A stretch of DNA of 64,000 bases from Turneriella parva DSM 21527 (GCF_000266885.1 NC_018020.1:2542001-2606000), one strand, 5' to 3'; shown: positions 33,955 through 42,338, counted from the first letter of the stretch. The notes: generated by a model not told the origin, from the sequence alone. Made by a program: numbers and translations.

Positions 33955-34329
33955 CTAATCATCCGAACCTGTACACATTTCATCGACACACTTAAAGTTG
34001 AATCCGCATTGAATATCCATCGAACATTTCTTTCCGCAATAGCCTTGTTTGGCGCATTTGTTTCCGATACCACATTCGATGTCCATCGTGCATTCCTTAA
34101 TGCCGTGCGCTATCTCTTTCGTGCAGACCTGATTTTTGCATTTGAAATCACCACATTCAATATCCATCGAACATTTCTTGCCGCAGACCCCACGGGAGCA
34201 TTTCATTTCGAGGCCGCATTCGATATCCATGCTGCATTTCTCACCAATTTCTTTATCAGCGAATGCAGGATTCAAAAAAGATATCAATACCAAAGCGGTA
34301 AAAAACCAAATGCTCTTGACGTTTAACAT
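33955..34329 (-). CDS. Secreted Cys-rich protein with four repeats
   Basis: 124 residues. A good Shine-Dalgarno (GGGAG) precedes the ATG. Signal peptide (FFTALVLISFLNPAFA) followed by four units starting at residues 32, 53, 80 and 102, each with C-x-MDI-E/Q-CG, then KC and a fourth Cys: 16 Cys in about 90 residues. The pattern suggests small disulfide-bonded domains exported from the cytoplasm. It resembles no family I can name with confidence. It lies among repeats on the strand opposite to its neighbours. Confidence 0.75.
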   Translation of the reverse strand: MLNVKSIWFFTALVLISFLNPAFADKEIGEKCSMDIECGLEMKCSRGVCGKKCSMDIECGDFKCKNQVCTKEIAHGIKECTMDIECGIGNKCAKQGYCGKKCSMDIQCGFNFKCVDEMCTGSDD

Positions 34330-34514
34330 GTTGCTCTCCCTGCAGACTCGAATCTGGCTCGGGTATACCGTCTGTAAAGCCCGATTACCGGGGTGCGGTG
34401 TGGCTTGCTTAGTTTAAGCGGTTCATTGGGCAATTAGCCGTCATGGGTTTCTGCGGAGCCGATTTGATTTGCGAGCAAGAGCTGGCGATACCGCGTGAGC
34501 GATGGTTCGACATG

Positions 34515-34582
34515 CTCTGAAGGCAGAGACTCGCTGCGCTTCGTCGCACCACGAGTCTCCGGCGTGCCGGGCAGCGCCCGGC
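34515..34582. repeat. Palindromic repeat cluster, copy 3
   Basis: Three nested or adjacent perfect hairpins: CTCTG-AAGG-CAGAG (34515-34528), GAGACTCG/CGAGTCTC (34526-34533 and 34552-34559), and GCCGGGC-AGC-GCCCGGC (34566-34582). The first is nearly identical to hairpins at 33151 and 33894. The remainder of the gap from 34330 shows no gene. Confidence 0.65.
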
Positions 34583-34644
34583 TTAGCCGAAAAGCGCGGC
34601 CTTGAGCGTTTCTTGCGAAACGCGAAAGGACACGCCAAGTTAAC

Positions 34645-34721
34645 CATTTCGTCATTCCCGCGAAAGCGGGAATCCATCTTATTGGTTATGAAGTTAGATG
34701 CCCACTTGTGCGGGCATGACG
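34645..34721. repeat. MITE-like or REP-like element
   Basis: ATTCCCGC-GAAA-GCGGGAAT (34654-34673) is a perfect 8-bp hairpin of the widespread dRS3-like type. A second hairpin ATGCCC/GGGCAT follows, and outer arms CCATTTCGTCAT and ATGACGAATGG pair with one bulge. The whole looks like a small non-coding mobile or dispersed repeat ending 13 bases before the next gene's stop. Confidence 0.65.
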
Positions 34722-34733
34722 AATGGTGCGAAA

Positions 34734-35717
34734 TTAATTAAACCAGCGCTTCACTGCCTCTGCACCGATATCGATACCGGTGAGGCGTGCGCGCTGCACG
34801 ATTGTCCAGAAACCGCGGTAGGTTGCGCGGTCGTGCAGTTCGCCTTCGTGCTGAATCGGGCCCCAGGCAGCGTCTTGCGCCGCGAGCAGAACTGCGACAC
34901 CTTTTTTCACTTCAGAGAGGTCGGGTTTCATCGCTTCGACGATTGCATCGATCTGCGTTGGGTAAATCGACCACATGCGCAGAAAGCCGAACTCGTTGCG
35001 TGCGCGTGATGCGTCAGATTTGGTTTGTTCGAAGTTTTTGAGGTCGAGCGTCACGTTGTGCGCGGGAACCACGCCATTCGCGAGTGCCGCGGCGACGCAG
35101 TTGGCCTTTGCGCGTGCGAGCAGCTTGTGGTCGAACTGGCCCGGGCTCTTCATGTTAGAGAGCGCGATTGCGCCGTGGTGGCCCGAAATGAAGTCCATGA
35201 GGCCGAAGTCGATAACCTGCAGCCAGGGCAGCGTCGCGATTTTTTCGACGTCGCGCAGCGCGCCGTGCGTTTCGATCAAAACGTGAATCGGTATCTCGCG
35301 CTTGAGGCCGGCTTTTTTCGCAGCCGCCTGTATGTATTCGATCATCTCTTTTACCTGCTCGTAAGCAGTGGGCTTCGGTATTGTGATGTACGCGAGGCGC
35401 TCGCCGGCACCGGCAACGAGAATATCGACGTCTTGTTTCCAGTACTTGCTGGTGTAGTCGTGAATACGCGCGCCCGCCATGTTGTGCTTGTTGTGCTCGC
35501 TGTTGGTGAGGCGCACGATCATCTCGGCGTGGTCTTTCTCTTGGCCGGTGGGCGCACCATCTTCGCAGTCTTGCGTGATGTCAAAAACGGGGCCTTTTTC
35601 GTCTTGAAAGCTGAATGCCTTCATGATCATTTTTTCGTTGCCCGCGAAATGCTCGCAGGTAGCGATCACGGGAAAGGGTTTTTCGCCTGCAAAGAGGGCG
35701 TCATTGGGGTGTGTCAT
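34734..35717 (-). CDS. HpcH/HpaI aldolase/citrate lyase-family protein (CoA ester lyase-like)
   Basis: 327 residues of the TIM-barrel lyase type. DCEDGAPTGQEKDHA supplies acidic metal ligands, IHVLIETHGALRDVEKIA the Glu after strand 5, and IDFGLMDFISGHHGAI a later barrel loop. The order resembles malyl-CoA/citramalyl-CoA lyases and CitE-like proteins more than HpaI. Substrate unproven. Transcribed alone, divergent from the P-type ATPase across 160 bases in which I see nothing notable. Confidence 0.75.
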   Translation of the reverse strand: MTHPNDALFAGEKPFPVIATCEHFAGNEKMIMKAFSFQDEKGPVFDITQDCEDGAPTGQEKDHAEMIVRLTNSEHNKHNMAGARIHDYTSKYWKQDVDILVAGAGERLAYITIPKPTAYEQVKEMIEYIQAAAKKAGLKREIPIHVLIETHGALRDVEKIATLPWLQVIDFGLMDFISGHHGAIALSNMKSPGQFDHKLLARAKANCVAAALANGVVPAHNVTLDLKNFEQTKSDASRARNEFGFLRMWSIYPTQIDAIVEAMKPDLSEVKKGVAVLLAAQDAAWGPIQHEGELHDRATYRGFWTIVQRARLTGIDIGAEAVKRWFN

Positions 35718-35877
35718 AATGAGGAAAAAACCGGGATTTTAGACACAGCGTCAACGAAAGGGAAGGGTAAGGCGCGCCTATTTCTCTCGTTTTCAGAACC
35801 GTGACGCACGGCTAAAAAAGACAAAAATATCCTTTATGAATCGTTGACGAAGCGTCGGGCGCTGCGGGCAGTGCACC

Positions 35878-38800
35878 GTGCTGCGCGAGCATCTCAATGC
35901 TGAGAATATCAGATTCGCTCTGAAGGGTAGCGTTGAAAACGCCATCAGCACGCTTATCGAGGCGAACGCAGGTGCCGATCTGGGTCTCGTGCGCGATGCT
36001 TTTGCGAACGCGCGCCGCGCACCCTATATGAGCGCTGAGCATGGCGTGCTGATTCCGCATGTGCGGGTGCACGGCCTTCGCCGCACGATCGCGGCGCTAG
36101 GGCTCTCGCGCGAAGGTCTTGAACATGCCGGTGGCAAGGTTCATGTCGTGCTCGTGCTCGCTCTGCCCGCGGGCGAAACCGCGCACGAACTGCAGTTGCT
36201 TCAGGGCATGTCATCGGTCTTGCCTGCGATCGCGGGCGAACTGCGCGAAATCACCGACGCAGCTGCCGTGCTCAAGGCGTTGAAGCGCGGCGAAGAGCAC
36301 GCAAAACCTTCTTTTCGCAACCTCACGCAACAACAAATCGAGTTTGAACTTGCAACCGATCTCAAAGCAGGATTAACCACGCGAGAAGCCGGCGCGCGGC
36401 TCGCTGAGTTTGGCGGCAATGTCGTGCGCCGTGGCCGCCGAATTCCCTGGTACATAAAACTCGCGCGCAATTTCTTTAGCTTCTTCGCCGTCTTGTTGTG
36501 GGGGGCCGCAGCGCTCTGCTACGTACCGGGCGTCGATATGCCGCAGCTCGGCACAGCGATACTCATCGTGGTGATCGTCAATGGTTTCTTCTCTTTTCTA
36601 CAAGAATACAAATCAGATAAGGCTGTCGACGCACTCAAGCGTATGATGGCACGCACCTCGCGCGTCATGCGCGACGGCGCGGTCACAGAGATATCGGCAG
36701 AAGAACTTGTGCCAGGCGATATTATATTGCTTGAAGAAGGTGACATCGTGCCCGCTGACTCGCGGCTTGTCGACGCGTACGACGTCGAGGTTGATAACTC
36801 GTCTCTGACGGGCGAATCGACTTCGGCGAAAAGGTACAAATCTGACCAGCCCGTTCTGATCGAAGGCCGCTTTTTGTGGATAGAGCTGCCCAATATCGTC
36901 TTCGCCGGGTCGACACTCATTCGTGGCAATGGCCGCGCCGTTGTTTACGCAACGGGCATGTCGACCGAGATCGGCAAGATTGCAGACCTGACGCTCGGCA
37001 TCAAGAGCGAAGCGAGTCCGTTGCAGAAGCAGCTGCGCGGTACGGTATTCGCAATCGCGCTGCTCGCACTCACGATCGGGCTTACGTTTCTGTTTCTGGG
37101 GTGGCTCGTTGCGGGCTTAAGTTTTGTTCAGGCGTTTGTCTTCTTTATCGGTCTTTTCGTCGCGAATGTGCCCGAGGGGCTTTTGCCGACTGTCACGCTT
37201 TCGCTCGCCATGGGGGTCACCCGCATGGCCCGGCGCAATGCAATCGTCAAGAACCTGTCTTCAGTCGAGACCCTTGGCTGCACGACCGTCATCGGCACCG
37301 ACAAAACCGGCACGCTCACACAGAATCTGATGATGGTGCAGCAGGTCGTCGCGGGCGGCGAAACCTTTTTCGTTGAGGGTCACGGCTATGAACCGCAGGG
37401 CAAGTTTACGCTGAACGGCAGCGAAGTCGCGCGCGAACAGCTTGCAGGCCATTCGGTATTCAAGGCCCTCGTCGATTGTGCATACATCTGCAATAACGCC
37501 AAACTCGAGCGGGTGCCTGGCGGCACGCGCGTAATTGGCGACCCTACAGAAGGCTGCCTGCAGACGCTCGCTGCGCGCGCCGGTGTTGCCGGCACGCACC
37601 AGCGCATTCACCTAAACCCGTTTGAGTCCGTTCGCAAGCGCATGAGCGTCGTGGTGCTCGAGCCGCAGACGCGTAAACGTATAGCGTATGCCAAAGGTGC
37701 CCCTCTTGAAATTCTCTCGTGCTGCAGCCACATCATGACTGCGGGCGGCGCCAGCCGATTAGACGACCGGGAGCGCGATAAGATACGCCGCCAAACAGAT
37801 GAACTGGCAGCACAGGGTTACCGCATGCTCGGCCTTGCCATGCGCAGCGACGACGCGCTGCAAAGCATCACGGCGTTCGACGTCGCGAACACCGAGAGCG
37901 ATCTCATATTTCTGGGGCTCGTCGCAATTTCAGACCCCGTTCGCCCCGGCGTCAAAGAGGCGATCGCTGCCTGCCACAGGGCGGGCATTCGCATCATGAT
38001 GATTACGGGTGACTATCCGCTCACGGCGAAAAGTATCGCGAGGCAAATCGGTCTCGGCGATGGTGGCGACCTCACCGTTCTCACGGGCACTGAACTTGGC
38101 AACCTCAGCGACGAAAAACTCTGTGAGGTGCTGAAAAGCGGCGAGGCCGTTTTTGCGCGGGTTTCGCCTGAGCAGAAGCTGCGCATAGTGACGATGCTCA
38201 AGTCGCTCGGCGAGATTGTTGCCGTGACGGGCGATGGGGTCAACGACGGCCCGGCACTGAAAAAGGCCGATATCGGCATCGCGATGGGCATGCGCGGCAC
38301 CGACGTTGCCAAAGAAGCGGCGGAGATAATACTCACCGACGACAATTTCAGTTCGATAGTGGCAGCGATCGAAGAGGGGCGCGGTATTTTCGACAACATC
38401 AGAAAATTTGCTTCGTATGTGTTCAACAGCAACCCGCAAGAGCTGTATCCCTTTATACTCTGGATGCTGATACCCGGTTATCCGCTCGTGATGACAGTCA
38501 TGGGGGTTCTCGCAGTCGATGTCGGTACCGACCTGATACCGGCGATGGGCCTCGGCATCGAACCGCCCGAAAAAGGCATTATGGAAAGGCCGCCGCGCAA
38601 ACGTGGCGAACGGCTGCTGTCGATGCCGTTCATTTTGCGCTCATACCTCGTGCAGGGTAGCCTGCTCGCGTTCAGCTGTTTCGCCACGTACTATTACTTC
38701 GCCTGGACGATGGGCTACCTCAAGGGGCCGAACGCGCTGATGAACCTGCCGGCCTCACCTGAAAAACTCAACATGGCTAATGCGACCCAAATCTATTTGC

Positions 38801-39393
38801 AGTCGCTCACGGCATTTTTCTTTCCGACAATTGCCGTACAGATTGGCAACGTGCTCTGCAAGAGGTCGCATTCGGCGTCGTTGTTCTCACGCGACTTCTT
38901 GCGAGAAAGTACACGGGCCGCGGGCATCGCCGCGCTGCGCTCGTACCTGCCGAAACGCCGCACGCTCAACATCAACATTCAATACCGTTTTGAAGAGGCA
39001 CACCACGACGATACGCACCGCGCGTTCTTCGCGCAGTTCTTGCAGCTGGTCAGCTTTCCGCTGCGCGTGCTTTATATGCGCCTCGCCAACTACACGCTGC
39101 CGCTCAGGCGAAAAGTTTTTGTGCCTCTGCTGCGCCTGACCGCGGCTTTCTTTGAGCGCTACCCGGTGGTCTATAACTTCGTTTCGAATCCGCTGATCAA
39201 CGTCGGCATTGCCGTTCAGTTTCTGCTGTGTTATGCGTTCTTCTACACTGACCTCGGTAAGGTTTACTTTTTCGAACCCGTGCCATGGCATGTGTACCTC
39301 TTTGCCTTTCATGGCACAGTGCTCATCATCGCGTTTGAGGAGATCAAGAAGTACTACCGCCGGCGCGGGCATAAGTTGGAGTTTTTGGGGTAA
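35878..39393 (+). CDS. P2C-type (Na,K-ATPase-like) P-type ATPase with an N-terminal PTS EIIA domain
   Basis: 1171 residues, GTG start. Residues 1-140 match a fructose/Ntr-type PTS EIIA domain (HLNAENIRFALKG, phosphorylatable H61 in VLIPHVRV, QLLQGMSSVL). The pump follows: cation-ATPase N-terminus, TGES (311-314), PEGLL (432-436) in VANVPEGLLPTVTLS, phosphorylated D475 in DKTGTLTQN, GDGVND (785-790), then six C-terminal helices. NVPEGLL and VKNLSSVETLG are close to eukaryotic Na,K-ATPase alpha. Expected to export Na+ or exchange cations. The EIIA fusion suggests control by PTS phosphorylation. No beta subunit nearby. Confidence 0.88.
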   Translation: MLREHLNAENIRFALKGSVENAISTLIEANAGADLGLVRDAFANARRAPYMSAEHGVLIPHVRVHGLRRTIAALGLSREGLEHAGGKVHVVLVLALPAGETAHELQLLQGMSSVLPAIAGELREITDAAAVLKALKRGEEHAKPSFRNLTQQQIEFELATDLKAGLTTREAGARLAEFGGNVVRRGRRIPWYIKLARNFFSFFAVLLWGAAALCYVPGVDMPQLGTAILIVVIVNGFFSFLQEYKSDKAVDALKRMMARTSRVMRDGAVTEISAEELVPGDIILLEEGDIVPADSRLVDAYDVEVDNSSLTGESTSAKRYKSDQPVLIEGRFLWIELPNIVFAGSTLIRGNGRAVVYATGMSTEIGKIADLTLGIKSEASPLQKQLRGTVFAIALLALTIGLTFLFLGWLVAGLSFVQAFVFFIGLFVANVPEGLLPTVTLSLAMGVTRMARRNAIVKNLSSVETLGCTTVIGTDKTGTLTQNLMMVQQVVAGGETFFVEGHGYEPQGKFTLNGSEVAREQLAGHSVFKALVDCAYICNNAKLERVPGGTRVIGDPTEGCLQTLAARAGVAGTHQRIHLNPFESVRKRMSVVVLEPQTRKRIAYAKGAPLEILSCCSHIMTAGGASRLDDRERDKIRRQTDELAAQGYRMLGLAMRSDDALQSITAFDVANTESDLIFLGLVAISDPVRPGVKEAIAACHRAGIRIMMITGDYPLTAKSIARQIGLGDGGDLTVLTGTELGNLSDEKLCEVLKSGEAVFARVSPEQKLRIVTMLKSLGEIVAVTGDGVNDGPALKKADIGIAMGMRGTDVAKEAAEIILTDDNFSSIVAAIEEGRGIFDNIRKFASYVFNSNPQELYPFILWMLIPGYPLVMTVMGVLAVDVGTDLIPAMGLGIEPPEKGIMERPPRKRGERLLSMPFILRSYLVQGSLLAFSCFATYYYFAWTMGYLKGPNALMNLPASPEKLNMANATQIYLQSLTAFFFPTIAVQIGNVLCKRSHSASLFSRDFLRESTRAAGIAALRSYLPKRRTLNINIQYRFEEAHHDDTHRAFFAQFLQLVSFPLRVLYMRLANYTLPLRRKVFVPLLRLTAAFFERYPVVYNFVSNPLINVGIAVQFLLCYAFFYTDLGKVYFFEPVPWHVYLFAFHGTVLIIAFEEIKKYYRRRGHKLEFLG

Positions 39394-39424
39394 CCTTTCC
39401 CCGGTTCTGTAACCGGGGAAAGGT
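39393..39424. terminator. Hairpin after the P-type ATPase gene
   Basis: Perfect 14-bp stem (ACCTTTCCCCGGTT/AACCGGGGAAAGGT) with a CTGT loop, beginning at the stop codon's last base. The + strand downstream is AAATAAATA, so it lacks a U tract; it may still stop transcription or protect the 3' end. Confidence 0.6.
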
Positions 39425-39434
39425 AAATAAATAC

Positions 39435-39479
39435 TTGCCACTTCTCCCTCGTTTTATTATATATCAACCGTTCGATATA
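39435..39479 (+). promoter_or_regulatory. Promoter with overlapping inverted repeat upstream of the TetR-CMD operon
   Basis: TTGCCA at 39435-39440 and TATATA at 39458-39463 are 17 bases apart. The -10 region overlaps TATATC-8-GATATA (39460-39479), a perfect 6-bp inverted repeat ending 2 bases before the ATG. This fits autorepression by the TetR protein. Confidence 0.5.
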
Positions 39480-39481
39480 AA

Positions 39482-40054
39482 ATGCCAAAGATAGTCAACC
39501 ACCGCCAGTATCGCAGCGAGCTGCTTGAAAAGTCGGCCAGTACGTTTTCACGCCACAACTACGCCGACGTCTCGATGCGCGACATCGCAAAAGACATCGG
39601 CGTCTCGACGGGCACACTCTACCATTACTTTCCCTCGAAAGAAGAGCTCTTCTGCGCGCTCTTTCTGCATACCGCACAGAGCTCTGCCGCCGAGGTGGTC
39701 GATGCGATGTGCAACCTGACGAGCTTTGAAGAGCGGCTCGACCGCCTGTTCGACTATTTTCTCGGCCGCTGCGACCGCATGCGCCGGCAGTTTCTGTTTT
39801 CGGCGGACATGCTGCGCAATGCTCTGCCGCACAAGGCGCAGAAGCTGCTTAACCGCTGGGCCAGCGAGCTCGAACGCCGGCTGTCGGGCGTACTGGGGCT
39901 CGACTCTGAGACCGGCCTCGCGGTCTTTTTGTTTCTTGCGGGCAGTCTCTACGCGGGGCAGGTGCTGCCGGCCTCGCGCGATCTTGAACCGGGCTTCAAC
40001 GCGATGAAGCAGATGCTCTTACAGCAACATAAAACAAAAGGAAAGGGAAAATAA
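39482..40054 (+). CDS. TetR-family transcriptional regulator
   Basis: 190 residues. HTH at the N-terminus: KSASTFSRHNYADVSMRDIAKDIGVSTGTLYHYFPSKEELF. The C-terminal half is helical and ends in a basic tail (KTKGKGK). It leads an operon with the carboxymuconolactone decarboxylase-like gene (1-base gap) and has an inverted repeat over its own promoter, so it probably controls both genes. Confidence 0.87.
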   Translation: MPKIVNHRQYRSELLEKSASTFSRHNYADVSMRDIAKDIGVSTGTLYHYFPSKEELFCALFLHTAQSSAAEVVDAMCNLTSFEERLDRLFDYFLGRCDRMRRQFLFSADMLRNALPHKAQKLLNRWASELERRLSGVLGLDSETGLAVFLFLAGSLYAGQVLPASRDLEPGFNAMKQMLLQQHKTKGKGK

Positions 40055-40055
40055 C

Positions 40056-40649
40056 ATGAACGGAAAATTTGGCAAAAGGGTGTTCACACCCCAATCAATG
40101 ATAGAGATTCTGACCGACATCGTGCGTGCGGCGCCGACGATGCCTGGTACATTTACGAGCGGTCGCATCTCGCCCGCATTCCGCGAGCGCATTCTGCTGG
40201 CGGTAACCTCGGTCAACCGCTGCCGCTATTGCCAGTGGGTGCATTCAGACCTCGCGGCGGCGAACGGCATCAGCGGCGAACAGATCGCTTCGCTGCTGGG
40301 TTCGTCGACTGAAAGTGTGCCCGAAGAAGAAAAGGTGGCATTGCTCTATGCGCTCCACTATGCTGAAACCAACCGTAACCCTGCGCCGATGCACCGGCAA
40401 CAACTCATCGACACCTACGGCGCCGAAACCGCGCAGGACATTGAAAACTGGATTCAGCTGATCTTCTTTTCGAACCTGTCGGGCAACACGTTTGATGCGT
40501 TTCTCTCGCGTCTGCGAGGCGAAGCGAACCCCGAAGGCAATGCAATCTTCGAAGCAATGTTCGCGGTACTCTCTGCCCCGGTGCTGCTGTCGCTCGCGGC
40601 GATCAGCAAGAACTCGGTGAACCCGCTCGCCAGCTTAAAACACAATTAA
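40056..40649 (+). CDS. Carboxymuconolactone decarboxylase/AhpD-like protein
   Basis: 197 residues. FRERILLAVTSVNRCRYCQWVHSDLAAANGIS contains the CxxC...H motif of AhpD-type proteins, in which the two Cys act as a redox pair with the His. The family includes peroxidase-type antioxidants and decarboxylases; the motif favours a redox role. A TetR regulator just upstream and a strong hairpin over the stop define a two-gene operon. Confidence 0.82.
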   Translation: MNGKFGKRVFTPQSMIEILTDIVRAAPTMPGTFTSGRISPAFRERILLAVTSVNRCRYCQWVHSDLAAANGISGEQIASLLGSSTESVPEEEKVALLYALHYAETNRNPAPMHRQQLIDTYGAETAQDIENWIQLIFFSNLSGNTFDAFLSRLRGEANPEGNAIFEAMFAVLSAPVLLSLAAISKNSVNPLASLKHN

Positions 40650-40682
40650 TGGCAACAGGCGCAGCCTGTTGCCATTAATTGT
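40642..40682. terminator. Strong hairpin terminator after the CMD gene
   Basis: A perfect 19-bp stem with a 3-base GCA loop (left arm 40642-40660, right arm 40664-40682). It includes the TAA stop of the preceding gene. The right arm ends in TTAATTGTTTC, giving a short T-rich tail. Confidence 0.8.
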
Positions 40683-40690
40683 TTCAAAAA

Positions 40691-40708
40691 GTTGACAATA
40701 CCGTCAAC
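40691..40708. promoter_or_regulatory. Inverted repeat overlapping a possible -35 box
   Basis: GTTGAC-AATACC-GTCAAC is a perfect 6-bp inverted repeat 16 bases before the ATG at 40725. TTGACA inside it matches a -35 box, but the distance to the ATG leaves little room for a promoter, so an operator is more likely. Confidence 0.4.
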
Positions 40709-40724
40709 ATCGACCCTTTGCCGC

Positions 40725-41261
40725 ATGCGTATTTTTTCTGCGGCAATGGCGCTTTTTCTCGCGACACAGCTCGCCGCGCTCGCGCCCAACCAAATGGGCA
40801 GCGACTTCAACGACGGCGTGCAGGCCTATAACCTCAAGCTCGGCATCGGCTGGTCGCAAGAAAATCATGAAGCGACACGCGCGCATCTGGTGCAGGGCGC
40901 ATTCGAGTTCATGCTGAGCGACCGCTTCTCGGTGCGCGGCAATGCCGGTTTTCCCGTTTCAACCGCCGTTACCGACTTCAAATATTATCCGTTCATGATG
41001 GGCGGCGCCTTGCATCTTTTTCCGCGAAACTGGTTTGATATTTATCTTGGTGCCGATGCCGGTTTCGTGCACATCGGCGCGCCCAACTTCGCCGCGAGCT
41101 GGTCGACCCGAGTGACCCCCGTTGTCGGCATTTCGCTCTACTATTGGGGGGCTTTCTTTCTCGACGGCGAGGCGGGTTACAACATTCTGCAATATGCGAA
41201 CCAGACAGCGATTGACCTGAGTGCACCCACATACCGGGTGCGCATGGGCTTCTATCTCTAG
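40725..41261 (+). CDS. Small outer-membrane beta-barrel-like protein
   Basis: 178 residues from ATG 40725. Short signal peptide (FSAAMALFLATQLAALA), then alternating amphipathic strands rich in Gly and aromatic residues: FEFMLSDRFSVRGNAGFPV, YPFMMGGALHLFPRNWFDIYLGADAGFVHIG, GAFFLDGEAGYNILQYA, ending in a terminal aromatic-Leu (VRMGFYL). An eight-strand barrel like OmpA/OmpX-type proteins fits. Located 4 bases before the lipase-like gene. Function unknown. Confidence 0.65.
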   Translation: MRIFSAAMALFLATQLAALAPNQMGSDFNDGVQAYNLKLGIGWSQENHEATRAHLVQGAFEFMLSDRFSVRGNAGFPVSTAVTDFKYYPFMMGGALHLFPRNWFDIYLGADAGFVHIGAPNFAASWSTRVTPVVGISLYYWGAFFLDGEAGYNILQYANQTAIDLSAPTYRVRMGFYL

Positions 41262-41265
41262 AAAA

Positions 41266-42333
41266 ATGAGGATTGCCTTGCGTCATGTCGCTTTCACTTT
41301 ATTGATCCTCATCGCTTTTGCCATGGGGGCATGCGCTTCGGTGCAGCTGCATGGCGATAAACATGCGGTGCAGACTAAAGACGACTGGAAACTCACGATC
41401 GAACACTTTCAGGCGACCGGGCCAAAGAAACAAAAGTTTCCCGTGTTGATCTGCCATGGGCTCGGTGCAAACCGGCACTATTTCAAGGCGAACAACGAAG
41501 ATTCGCTCGTCAGCAATCTGCAAAAAGCCGGCTACGACGTGTGGCTGATGGACCTGCGCGGCAGACCCGAAGCGGGTGAAACCGGTTACTGGTTCGGCAA
41601 ACACACCTACACCTATTCGATGGATGAATACGTGCACCACGACCTCGACGCTGCGATTGCGTACGTGCTGCAGCAGACAGGTGCGGCGAAAATCAACTAT
41701 ATCGGCCATAGCATGGGCGGCATCATTATGTATGCGCGCCTGGGGTCGTTGCAAGAGAACCGCGTCGCCAATTTTGTCGCGATCGCGTCACCGATGAATT
41801 TTCTGCCCTACAACCTCTGGACGTTCAAACTCTATTCGATGCGCGGGGGCATGGCGCTCTTGCCGGTATTGCCTTTGCGCCCGGGGGCGATTATGGGCAG
41901 CTTTATTCCCGAGGCGCTGTATTCACCATTTATTGATGCTTTCTTGAATTCAGAAAATACCTCGCGCGAGGTGAAAACACTGCTGCTGCAGCGGTCGATC
42001 AACAACATCAGCAAGAATGAAATCAAGCAGTTTATTTATATGACAGAAAATGGCGGCATGTTCAGCGCCGACGGCAAGGTCTCTTACCGCGAGAATCTGA
42101 ACAAGGTGACGATTCCAGTTTACCTGCTTGCAGGCCGCCGCGACGAACTCGCAGACCCTGCTGTCGTGCGCGATATCTACGAGCGCGTCGCAGCGAAAGA
42201 CAAGACATTCGAAATTTTCTCGCGCGCAGATGGGTACGCCGACGACTACGGGCATACCGACCTCATCTTCGGCAAGGTCGCGCACAAAGAAGTGCACCCG
42301 AAAATCATTGAGTGGTTGAATAAGCGAAATTGA
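41266..42333 (+). CDS. Alpha/beta hydrolase lipoprotein (lipase/esterase-like)
   Basis: 355 residues. Lipobox AFAMGAC. The lid region and oxyanion motif LICHGLGANRHYF, nucleophile elbow YIGHSMGG, an Asp in LAGRRDELAD and a His in YGHTDLIFG form a full catalytic triad. The DLRGRPEAGETGYWFGKHTYTYSMDEYVHHDL segment resembles acid lipases and related esterases. Being lipid-anchored, it probably works at the outer membrane on lipids. Start ATG 41266 is chosen at the signal peptide. Probably co-transcribed with the barrel protein. Confidence 0.82.
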   Translation: MRIALRHVAFTLLILIAFAMGACASVQLHGDKHAVQTKDDWKLTIEHFQATGPKKQKFPVLICHGLGANRHYFKANNEDSLVSNLQKAGYDVWLMDLRGRPEAGETGYWFGKHTYTYSMDEYVHHDLDAAIAYVLQQTGAAKINYIGHSMGGIIMYARLGSLQENRVANFVAIASPMNFLPYNLWTFKLYSMRGGMALLPVLPLRPGAIMGSFIPEALYSPFIDAFLNSENTSREVKTLLLQRSINNISKNEIKQFIYMTENGGMFSADGKVSYRENLNKVTIPVYLLAGRRDELADPAVVRDIYERVAAKDKTFEIFSRADGYADDYGHTDLIFGKVAHKEVHPKIIEWLNKRN

Positions 42334-42338
42334 TGCTG

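Noticed and set aside
39393-39424. Classical rho-independent terminator after the P-type ATPase
   Set aside because: The stem is strong but no U tract follows on the + strand, so it is listed only as a hairpin/possible terminator.
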